DNA from: Wenjunlia tyrosinilytica
GTDB lineage: Bacteria > Actinomycetota > Actinomycetes > Streptomycetales > Streptomycetaceae
Assembly (NCBI RefSeq): GCF_014646055.1
Contig: NZ_BMMS01000043.1
Location: 1 to 40,607 of the forward strand
Direction of reading: 5' to 3'
Length of the DNA: 40,607 bases
The notes under the pieces: generated by a model
Told to the model about the DNA's origin: nothing
What the model saw: only the letters and a program-made list of their open reading frames with translations
Databases searched by the model: none
Part shown: piece after piece, positions 33,760 through 40,607 of the stretch
Numbering within the stretch: position 1 is the stretch's first letter
Layout of the letters: each line of letters starts with the position of its first letter
Made by a program: the position numbers and the translations under genes

Positions 33760-33806
33760 GGGAGCATGGGAGCACGAGGGCTCCCAGCTCGCTCCCACGT
33801 GGGAGC
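33760..33806. repeat. Cluster of TGGGAGC motifs in both orientations
   Basis: TGGGAGC occurs at 33767-33773 and 33800-33806, its complement GCTCCCA at 33780-33786 and 33791-33797, and a near copy (GGGAGC) at 33760-33765. The last two copies form the 16-bp palindrome 33791-33806. Clustered short repeats next to a tRNA attachment-like site are typical of integrase arm-type or excisionase sites; they could also be an operator. Confidence 0.6.
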
Positions 33807-33820
33807 AAACGCATGTACGA

Positions 33821-33855
33821 CAAAGGCCGTCCCCGCTGTGCGGGGACGGCCTTTG
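33821..33855. terminator. Intrinsic terminator downstream of the tRNA-Pro fragment
   Basis: CAAAGGCCGTCCCCGC (33821-33836) pairs perfectly with 33840-33855 around a TGT loop. On the minus strand it follows the 3' end of the tRNA-Pro fragment by 17 bases, as expected for the native terminator of a tRNA gene. Confidence 0.85.
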
Positions 33856-33872
33856 ACCTGCTCGTTCTCTGT

Positions 33873-33913
33873 CGGGACGGCGGGATTTGAACCCACGCCC
33901 CCTTGACCCCCAG
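33873..33913 (-). tRNA. 3' half of tRNA-Pro(GGG), attachment-site-like fragment
   Basis: On the minus strand 41 nt read as anticodon loop CTGGGGG (33907-33913), the 3' anticodon stem TCAAG (33902-33906), a variable loop, the T-arm GTGGG-TTCAAAT-CCCGC (33880-33896) and the 3' acceptor strand CGTCCCG (33873-33879). The expected 5' anticodon stem CTTGA is absent beyond 33913, and no D-arm or 5' acceptor strand follows. A tRNA cut exactly at the anticodon loop is the classic attR/attL product of a tyrosine integrase. The partner with the full tRNA and the integrase gene would be outside the window. Confidence 0.75.
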
Positions 33914-34131
33914 CGGCACGGCTCTCCTCCTCAAGTGCTCCATTTCGAGACCTTCGCAGGCCTGCCGCGCCGTCAAGCTCCGTACGACGCCGAAACAGCG
34001 CAGTCAGCAAGTGGCCAAAACCACTGCCCAAGTGGACGATGCCTCCAGCTGCAGTAGCAGTCACCAATGCGGGTTTCACTCTCCGCCAATCCCCCGCCCA
34101 GCTTGCGGTCTACGCCTCCTACCATTACTCC

Positions 34132-34660
34132 ATGGAGCACACGTGGGATCAGCCTGCCCACCCGTCGGCTGCCGACTACTCGGACCCCAGCCCCCTGGAA
34201 GACCACCAACTGCCCGAGGTCGCGGCCCTTCGCGAGCAGGGCTGGGAGTTGGCGACCGAAGAGCGGCTGTTCGGCTTCCTGCCCCATGTCTGGGCCGAGG
34301 CAGCACCGCACATGGGTCCCCGACCGGTCCACCCACTACATCCGCGAGTACCGGACCCGGCGAGCCGGAGAACCCGTGGATGAGGAAGTCATCCGCCCCG
34401 CAACGGCCGCAGAGCTGCAGTACGAGGAGGACGACGTCAACGCCGACCTGGACCTGAACGGGGTTCCCCCACGCCCCGACGGCCGGCTGTGGCTCCTCAG
34501 GCCCTTCGGAGGGTTCGCCACCGTCGAGGACATCAAGACCCACCTGCTCCACCTCTACGAGGCGCGGCGGATCGACGACCAGTACCACCCCGAGCAGGCC
34601 CGCCGCATCAAGGCTCAGCTGGCCGCCGACGAGCTCTCCCGACTGCCCGGACAGACCTGA
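34132..34660 (+). pseudogene. Frameshifted hypothetical gene
   Basis: An ATG at 34132 opens a frame (SPLEDHQLPEVAALREQGWE, ATEERLFGFLPHVWAEAAPH) that breaks at about 34310. The coding pattern then continues in another frame (WVPDRSTHYIREYRTRRAGE to AARRIDDQYHPEQARRIKAQ) to a stop at 34658-34660. Together they would make a protein of about 175 residues. The acidic, helical C-terminus is soluble. The family is not recognised. No ribosome binding site is evident. A sequencing error would also explain the break. Confidence 0.55.
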
Positions 34661-34664
34661 TGGA

Positions 34665-35470
34665 TCACGCCTTCCACGGGACCTGGTAGTACTTGCAGTG
34701 GCCGGTGTTGCACTTGCTCCACCGGCCCGTGTGGATCGCCCCGCGGATCTTGAACTCGGCGTCGTGGCCATGAGCCCAGAACATGCCGGTCATGTCGTCG
34801 TGGTGCTTGCGGCCGTCGCGCAACCTGGCCTCGTTGTACATGTACCTGCTCGACGAGGGGTTCCACGACCGCGTGAACCCTCGGTCGATGGAAGCGAACA
34901 CCGGTTCGTTCTTCCCGCAGTAGTCGTCCGGGCCGTGACTGATGTTGATCCGGCAGTTCAAGGGGAACCTGTCGGGCTGGACCTGCGGGCCGTAGTCCCA
35001 GTCGATCAGACTCCGCCAGCGAGGGAACTCTCCGTCGAAAGCCTGCCTGTTCACCAGGTCGAAAGAGCCGATGAACCCGTTCTGGTTGCCGTAGACAACA
35101 TTGCCCTTGACCTCGGCGATCGTGTGGTTGTGGTCTATCAGCCGTCCGCACACGTCATGCTTCTCGCACCAGGAGTCGTAGTCGTCGGCGCGCTGTGCGC
35201 CTCGGCGCGGCGGCGGCGAGGCCCGGTAGTCGGTCGCTGCGGCAGCAACCATCCGGTCCACGGGCTTGCCCCAGAGTCGGAGGTGATCGTGAGCACCCCT
35301 CCCAGGCACGTCCACGCTTGGGGGCGCTCGTGCCGGGCCCGCTCCACACACGCACTCGTCCCGGAACCACCTCCACTCGTGGCGTCCAGCGGATGCCAGG
35401 GCTGCTCGGCCGAAGCCACAGCAGTAAGCGCAGCCACCGCCACCACCGCAGCCATCATCTTGCCGTTCAA
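34665..35470 (-). pseudogene. Frameshifted gene for a secreted Cys-containing protein
   Basis: The N-terminal part (MMAAVVAVAALTAVASA signal peptide, then EQPWHPLDATSGGGSG, CVERARHERPQAWTCLGG) is in one frame and the rest (DYDSWCEKHDVCGRLIDHNH, GFIGSFDLVNRQAFDGEF, DRFPLNCRINISHGPDDYCG, HTGRWSKCNTGHCKYYQV) in another. The switch is at about 35260-35280. Joined, the product is about 265 residues with at least seven Cys and a C-terminal His/Asp-rich region (RKHHDDMTGMFWAHGHDAEF). It would be exported. It is not a family I know. A TTG at 35470 with GGGGAG upstream is a likely start. Confidence 0.6.
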
Positions 35471-35521
35471 CGTGCTCCCCTTCCGTCGCGCGCAGGCATG
35501 ACAGAACATGTCTACGAACAC

Positions 35522-35736
35522 GGCGGTCGCCGTGCGGCATCAAGAGCTGCGAATGGCCGATACGAATAGAACGTTTAGCCGATTTTGTTGCTCTGACTGG
35601 ACATGCAATTCTGCGGGACTGCGTTGTTGATCGTCGCCGGTCAGTCACGGCAGCTGTAGTTCCGGCGCCTGTGCTGCTCAGCGGCTTGCGGGGTCCGGTG
35701 TGGGCATCGGTACGGCCACCGTGATCATGAACGTTT
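35522..35736. other. AT-richer stretch left of the transposase
   Basis: About 215 bp with lower GC than its surroundings. It holds no gene and probably contains the left end of the transposase element; I cannot identify its inverted repeat. Confidence 0.4.
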
Positions 35737-37061
35737 GTGACGACGTATCAAAACCAGGTGGCCGTAGAGGCCACGATAGCCCGGGTCGCGTGGGGCAGGC
35801 TGTTCGGGGCGGCGATGGATGCGATCGCGGGCTGCTTCGCCCGGCGTGAGACCCGTGCCACGGCGGCGGAGGTGGACACGCGCAACTGCTGGACGCTGGC
35901 CGAGGCCCTCGGGCATCCAGGCCCGCACCGGCTCCAGCACCTGCTGTCACGGGCGAGGTTCGACCATGACCGGGCCCGGGAGGGGATCACCCGCCTGATC
36001 GTGCGTGAACTCGCAGGTCAGGACGTGGTGCTGGTCGCGGACGGGACCGGGGACGCGAAATCCTCGATCGACTGCGTCGGCGCCGACCGCCAGTATTGCG
36101 GCGCGATCAAAGGCGTCGGGCTGTGTCAGGTCGCCGTGCACCTGGCCGCCGGCACCGCGTCGGCGCGGGTGGTGATCGACCGGACCTTGTACCTCCCGAG
36201 GGACTGGGCTGCGGACGAGGAGCGTCGCAAAGCGGCCGGCGTTCCGGAAGGGATCATGTTCGCGACGAAGCCGCGGCAGACGGCCGCCATGGTCGAAAAC
36301 GCGCTTGAGCTGGGTGTCCAGGCGCGCTGGTTCGCCGACGACGAGGTGTGCTCATGCCGCGAACTGCGCAGGAACCTGCGGGAGCTCGGTCTCGGCTGCG
36401 CGGGTCGGCGCGTCCCACACATACACGGTCACAGATGGAGCGGGCCGCAGGTGGAAGGCCCGACAGATGATCAACAAGGTGCTGTCGCACCAGTGGATGC
36501 GCATGCAGACCGGACACGGAACGAAGGGCACCCGCGAGTACGACCGGACCTGGCTCGATGTCCGTGCGGACGACAACCCCGACGGACACGGAGACGACGG
36601 TGACGGCACCAGCGTCCTGGTCCCTCGCCGGCACCGGTACACCGGCGAAATCTCCTTCTTCCGCTGCTGGACACCCCAAGACGTCACCCTCGCCCAGCTG
36701 GTGGAGGTGATCTGCCGACGGTGGCGGATCGAGGAGACTTTCCAACTCGGCAAGACCTTCAGCGGCCTTGACGAAGGGCAGGTGACCTGCTGGAACTCGT
36801 GGATGCGCTGGTCGCTGTTCTCTCTTGTCGCATCCGCCGTCCTCACCCTGACCACCGCCGCCACGACCACGACCGGCCCTGCCGGACCGGCCCGTCTCGT
36901 TGACCTGCCCCGAACTCGTCCGACTCCTTTGGGCGTTCGTCCACACACCACCAGTCCGGGACGCGGAACACACCCTGCACTGGATGGCCTGGCGCGGCCA
37001 CCATCAAGCCATCGCAGGAGCCTGCCACCAGCACCGACACGCGCTCCAGGACCAGCCATGA
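35737..37061 (+). pseudogene. IS701-like transposase, broken by two frameshifts
   Basis: Three successive frames together give a full transposase of about 440 residues. Frame 1 (35737 on, GTG start) has DVVLVADGTGDAKSSIDCVG with the first catalytic Asp, then LYLPRDWAADEERRKAAGVP and ARWFADDEV with the second. Near 36400 the frame shifts, likely through an extra G in GCGGGTCGG, to VGASHTYTVTDGAGRRWKAR and CRRWRIEETFQLGKTFSGLD, which carries the Glu. Near 36850-36890 it shifts again to LTCPELVRLLWAFVHTPPVR and ends at a TGA at 37059-37061. The motifs and order fit the IS701 group of IS4-like DDE transposases. It is inactive unless programmed shifting occurs, which is unlikely twice. Confidence 0.75.
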
Positions 37062-37696
37062 CCAGAACCACAGCTGCCGTGACAGTGCACGCCGAACTCG
37101 ACACCAACCCGTACCCCACCGGCATCCAGGTCAGCGACGAGGAGATCGCTGCCCTGCCGATCACCCGGCACCGCTTCCATGGCGACTGGAACTACACCCT
37201 TGCCCCCCAGCATCCGCTGGACGCGGCAGCGACCAACAGCACGTCAGACCAGTTGCCGGTGAACAGGCCGCATCGCCTCACTCAGCGTTCGCTGCAAGGA
37301 CCCGGAACTGACCGGTATGACCCGCCAACAGCTCAGCGAGCTCATCGACGCACTGACTCCTGCGCTGGAGGTTCAATGCGAGCGAGTGCTCAGCAAGCGT
37401 CGCGGTCCCGAGCACCTGGTCGCCCCCGGTACCGGCGCCAAGCCAAGCTCACCCCAGGTGACCGGATCCTGGCAACCGCGCTCCACCTGCGCAAACTCGC
37501 CACCATGGACCTCCTCGGCCAACTCTTCGGCGTCACCGCGATGACCATCAGCCGTGCGAAACAGGAAGTCCACCCACTCCTGGAAGCACACGGCCACCAC
37601 ATCAACACCTCGACCGCCCGCCTCCGTACACCAGCCGACGTCGCGACGTTCCTCGCATCCGGCCCCACCCAAACCAAGGCCAAAACGACGAGTTAA
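37062..37696 (+). pseudogene. ISAzo13-like transposase remnant, C-terminal part
   Basis: The first part reads AVTVHAELDTNPYPTGIQVS and ALPITRHRFHGDWNYTLAP, the conserved end of ISAzo13-family transposases. A shifted frame from about 37317 (MTRQQLSELIDALTPALEVQ) and a return to the first frame (KLTPGDRILATALHLRKLAT, FGVTAMTISRAKQEVHPLLE) give the helix-turn-helix extension that I recall in Streptomyces versions. The N-terminal catalytic half is missing. The remnant begins immediately after the stop of the IS701-like gene, so that element may have inserted into it. Its final bases overlap the end of the flavoprotein gene on the other strand. Confidence 0.65.
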
Positions 37697-39375
37697 AGAT
37701 CTCCACGCCCTAAGTGTCCCGCCACGCCGGCGTACATCGCCCTCAATGTCTGCCGATCGTCCGCGTCTGGGTTGAACACCGCCTTGAAGCTCGTCTCGCT
37801 CCAGACCTCGCCCGAGATCTCTACCAGACGGCGGACGAGTGTCCGGCAGAAGATCCCGTACGTTCGTTCGTCCGCCGAGACCTCACGCATCCAATTCCGC
37901 CTGTCGTGCACCTTCGCCATCAGGACCGTGTCCTCGTCGAACAGGCGCGAGTCGAGGAACATTCCCTCGTTGCCGACGTAGAACTTCTCATTCTGATCAA
38001 GTAGGTCGACGAACTCATCGGTCAACTGGTCCGCCCACGCCAGCATCCGCGCTAGCTTCCCGTTCATCACCGCCTCGTCGCACCGGCAGTCGACACCGTG
38101 CGCCCGGCCGAACCACAGGAGGATTCGGTGGTCCTCAAAAGCATCCGGCACGATGCGGTTGTAGTACACGCGATTGCGCAGCGCCAGCCACGCACTCCAG
38201 GCGTCGAACGAGCCTCGTGAGACATAGTGGCCGACGCTGTTCAGCAGCTTCTCGTACCGGCTCCGCATCCGGATGTGGTAGTGGTGCACAAGCCCAGGGA
38301 GCTCGTGCGACCTTCCGGCGCGGTCGGACGTAATAAATTCAACGATGAGTTTGTTGCTCTCCGTGAGAATCCACGAGGAGGTGGCGAACATGGGATCGAG
38401 GACCGTGCCCGCACCACCCGTCAGGAACCACCGATCTTCCGAGAACTGCTCCTTGGCGAAGCGAGCGAAGTTCTCACGCACACCGAAGTCACTGAGCACC
38501 GGATCAGGCCCGAGGAGGGCGCGAACGGCCCTATGCTCCTGAAGGAATGTCACAAAGACGTCCGCGGTGCCGATGTCCAGCTTCACGTGCCGCCGGTCGA
38601 ACGCAACGCCGATGCTGTGCCGCGACTCAGAAATCGGCATCACCCAGATGCAGTACCCGCGGTACATCAGGTACACCATCGAAGACGCCCGACCCCAGTG
38701 CGGCGCGCGTCTACGCCACGACGCGTCGCCGAGGTCATCGAGCGCGACGCAGCCTTCGAAGCGACCCCAGACCGCCGCTATGGGGTTGCGGTCGTCCTCG
38801 GACACCAGCTCGAACATGCGAGACAACGGTGACGCTTCTCCGGCCGCGTCCACGAGCCACCTGCACCGGATGACGCCCGCGGTGGTCCGCACGCGATGGC
38901 CGTTACGACCATCGATCGTGATTGCCTCGGCCGGCGACTCACCCGGTCCGCAGTTCAACACCTCAGTCCCAAGTAGAACGCGAACCCCGCTCCTCCGATT
39001 CATGTCGCAGAGCTCGCGCTCCAGCATGGGACGGTCGATCAGGTAGGTCGGGATCGAGTGGGGAGTCCGGCCCCCGATCTCAGACATGCGCTCAATTGGC
39101 AGATCCCGGTCCGCGGAGTCGAAGAAGTAGCGCATCCCGGAGCTGACGATGTGGTGCTTCCGCAAGTACGGTCCGATTCGAAGCACGCGGTTCGCGTAGT
39201 CGGAGAACTCCTCGCCCGACGACTCGTCCAGGCCTGGGGAGAAGTCGGTGGCCTTGTCCACCACCACAACCGTGAGATCCGGCTGCTCAAGCGTCAACTG
39301 GCGTGCCAACGTCCCCCCGGCGAGACCGGAGCCGATGATCAGGACGTCACATTCGATATCCGTATCGCTACCCAC
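37693..39375 (-). CDS. FAD-dependent halogenase-like flavoprotein
   Basis: A 560-residue protein. The FAD-binding start is CDVLIIGSGLAGGTLARQL (GxGxxG) and the ribose-binding part is WLVDAAGEASPLSRM. The late flavin-contact region reads EDRWFLTGGAGTVLDPMFAT, as in flavin-dependent halogenases and related monooxygenases of polyketide and nonribosomal clusters. The diagnostic WxWxIP halogenase motif is replaced by CIWVMPI, so halogenation is uncertain and another oxidation is possible. The GTG at 39375 follows AAGGAGGA with five-base spacing. It lies 29 bp downstream of the PKS gene on the same strand and probably acts on the polyketide product. The C-terminal 200 residues are family-specific. 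Confidence 0.75.
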   Translation of the reverse strand: MGSDTDIECDVLIIGSGLAGGTLARQLTLEQPDLTVVVVDKATDFSPGLDESSGEEFSDYANRVLRIGPYLRKHHIVSSGMRYFFDSADRDLPIERMSEIGGRTPHSIPTYLIDRPMLERELCDMNRRSGVRVLLGTEVLNCGPGESPAEAITIDGRNGHRVRTTAGVIRCRWLVDAAGEASPLSRMFELVSEDDRNPIAAVWGRFEGCVALDDLGDASWRRRAPHWGRASSMVYLMYRGYCIWVMPISESRHSIGVAFDRRHVKLDIGTADVFVTFLQEHRAVRALLGPDPVLSDFGVRENFARFAKEQFSEDRWFLTGGAGTVLDPMFATSSWILTESNKLIVEFITSDRAGRSHELPGLVHHYHIRMRSRYEKLLNSVGHYVSRGSFDAWSAWLALRNRVYYNRIVPDAFEDHRILLWFGRAHGVDCRCDEAVMNGKLARMLAWADQLTDEFVDLLDQNEKFYVGNEGMFLDSRLFDEDTVLMAKVHDRRNWMREVSADERTYGIFCRTLVRRLVEISGEVWSETSFKAVFNPDADDRQTLRAMYAGVAGHLGRGDL

Positions 39376-39404
39376 GACATTCCTCCTTCTCATCAGGCTG
39401 CGAT

Positions 39405-40607
39405 TCATACGGCAGAGTGGTCCGCACTACTCCACGGCTCGAGCTCGCGCGTGACGATCCGCGCGATCGCCTGAACATTCGCGGTTCCGAACATCGCCCC
39501 GTAGTCACCGGGCAGGCGGTGGGTGGTGATCCCCCCGCCGACGAGGGCGGCCCACGCCGAGTCCGGGCGCTCCGGGTCGAGGCCCGGCCGCCGGTCCTCG
39601 GCGAGGAAGTACAGGACGCGACCGGCATAGGCGACGGGACGGTAGGCGTGCAGCGCATCCACGTTGGCAAGATAGACGTCAAGGACCTGGCGGGCCTGTG
39701 CATCCGGTTCGTCCGACGATGGGAGGTCCCGATCCGCCAGACGTTCGACGAGGAGCGCGTCCGCGGCTTCCGCTGAGAGGCTCCCGTGCACGTTGGCGGG
39801 CATCTCTCCGGGGCCGGGGGTGTCGAACAGGACCAGCAGGTGCACCGCCTCGCCCGCGGCACGCAACCGCTGAGCCATTTCGAGAGCGACCAGGCCGCCG
39901 AACCCGGCGCCGCCGAGCACGTACGGACCTGTCAGCTGGACGGTGCGGAGCTCATCGAGGTAGCTCGCTGCCATCTCCTCGACGCTCCGCCGGATAAAGG
40001 CAACTGCGTCGCCCCCTGCCGACTGAAAGCCATACACCGTTTGCTGGTCTGGGAGTTGGCGTGCGAGGTCTCGATAGAGGAAGACGCTTCCCCCGACGGG
40101 GTGGACGAGAAAGAGCGGGGCTTGCCCCTGGTCGCCCTGCTTGAGCAGCACCAAGGACGAGCTGGCCGACTTCCGCACCTCCTCCACCGCGGCCGCCAGC
40201 TGCGCAACCGTCGGAGACTCCAACAATGCATGATGCGGAAGCTCCACCCCAAACGCCTCCGACGCCCGCGACACCACCTGCAACGCCGACAACGAATCCC
40301 CACCGAGCTCGAAGAAATCATCCTCGACACCCACCGGACTCACCCCCAGCACGTGCTCAAAGTACCCCACGACAACCGACTCCACCTCCGACCGAGGCCC
40401 CACAAACACCGACCCCAACGAAACCGGCCGCTCGAACGTCCTGGACGTCAGCTCGGCGGGGGCCGCCCTGGCCGGTACGGGCGCGATCGGAGACGCGGTG
40501 ACGGCGGGGAGTCCAGGGGCGTCAATCCAGTAGCGCTTGGTGTCGAATGCGTACGTCGGCATCGGAACCCGACGCGGTGTCCGGCCCTCATGCAGCGCCG
40601 CCCAGTC
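39405..40607 (-). CDS. Type I PKS C-terminus: post-AT linker, ACP and thioesterase-like domain (partial)
   Basis: The gene continues past the right edge; 400 residues are visible. It begins in the post-acyltransferase linker (DWAALHEGRTPRRVPMPTYA, then FDTKRYW). The carrier protein follows at about 75-145, with phosphopantetheine Ser105 in FFELGGDSLSALQ, a form closer to peptidyl carrier proteins. A type I thioesterase fold (about 160-395) starts PLFLVHPVGGSVFLYRDLAR. The nucleophile elbow GxSxG reads GAGFGG, with Gly235 in place of Ser. The catalytic His of GDH is Tyr369 (LPGDYGAMF), while Asp262 (LFDTPGP), 27 residues after the elbow, is kept. The domain is probably not a hydrolase or cyclase; another release route or a docking role is possible. 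The halogenase-like gene follows 29 bp later. Confidence 0.9.
   Translation of the reverse strand, partial: DWAALHEGRTPRRVPMPTYAFDTKRYWIDAPGLPAVTASPIAPVPARAAPAELTSRTFERPVSLGSVFVGPRSEVESVVVGYFEHVLGVSPVGVEDDFFELGGDSLSALQVVSRASEAFGVELPHHALLESPTVAQLAAAVEEVRKSASSSLVLLKQGDQGQAPLFLVHPVGGSVFLYRDLARQLPDQQTVYGFQSAGGDAVAFIRRSVEEMAASYLDELRTVQLTGPYVLGGAGFGGLVALEMAQRLRAAGEAVHLLVLFDTPGPGEMPANVHGSLSAEAADALLVERLADRDLPSSDEPDAQARQVLDVYLANVDALHAYRPVAYAGRVLYFLAEDRRPGLDPERPDSAWAALVGGGITTHRLPGDYGAMFGTANVQAIARIVTRELEPWSSADHSAV

Overview
The window is high-GC actinobacterial DNA, most likely from Streptomyces. The evidence is overall base composition, GTG and TTG starts, tight ATGA/TGATG gene coupling, and families typical of that genus: paired HATPase anti-sigma-like proteins, DUF6302/DUF6415-type proteins, a BTAD protein and a modular polyketide synthase. 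All functional calls were made by reading motifs; no database was searched.

Layout. (1) 1-486: a 13-bp tandem repeat and a hairpin, no gene. (2) 487-11052, all on the minus strand: a Tad/Flp-type pilus locus. In transcription order it has a lipoprotein, an exported protein, a SAF-domain (CpaB-like) protein, a CpaE-like ATPase, TadA ATPase, TadB and TadC platform proteins, a small pilin-like protein, three TadE/TadG-like pseudopilins, and a 933-residue membrane protein joining LysM to a BTAD regulator module. (3) 11329-21018: accessory and regulatory genes (two HATPase proteins, HTH regulators, DUF proteins, an NAD-binding oxidoreductase coupled to a TPR regulator), interrupted by a complete IS21-family element and gene remnants. 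(4) 21102-32731: a complete type I-E CRISPR-Cas locus on the minus strand (cas3, then cse1-cse2-cas7-cas5-cas6e-cas1-cas2). A divergent 23-repeat array follows, and there are two separate degenerate mini-arrays. (5) 32732-33913: no gene, then a cluster of TGGGAGC motifs, a strong hairpin and the 3' half of a tRNA-Pro gene, which looks like an integration scar. (6) 34132-37696: decayed DNA with two frameshifted genes, a frameshifted transposase and an ISAzo13-like remnant. (7) 37693-40607: the edge of a polyketide cluster, with a halogenase-like flavoprotein and the ACP-thioesterase end of a PKS.

The most interesting signal is inside the cas locus, between cse1 and cas3. On the plus strand, opposite to the cas genes, lie in order: an AAG-flanked protospacer-like site overlapping a putative -35 box (27819-27873); a 60-residue two-helix hydrophobic ORF with a good ribosome binding site and a TTA codon (27948-28130); and a two-repeat mini-array (28194-28284). 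The mini-array spacer matches the upstream site at 19 of its first 26 positions. Four of the seven mismatches fall at positions 6, 12, 18 and 24, the ones Cascade does not pair. Both mini-array repeats keep a perfect 6-bp hairpin, one through a compensatory base-pair change. This is the architecture of a CRISPR-repressed toxin-antitoxin (CreTA-like) module guarding the Cascade genes, here with a membrane-peptide-like toxin candidate. A second notable point is the PKS thioesterase domain, which has lost the catalytic Ser and His while keeping Asp.
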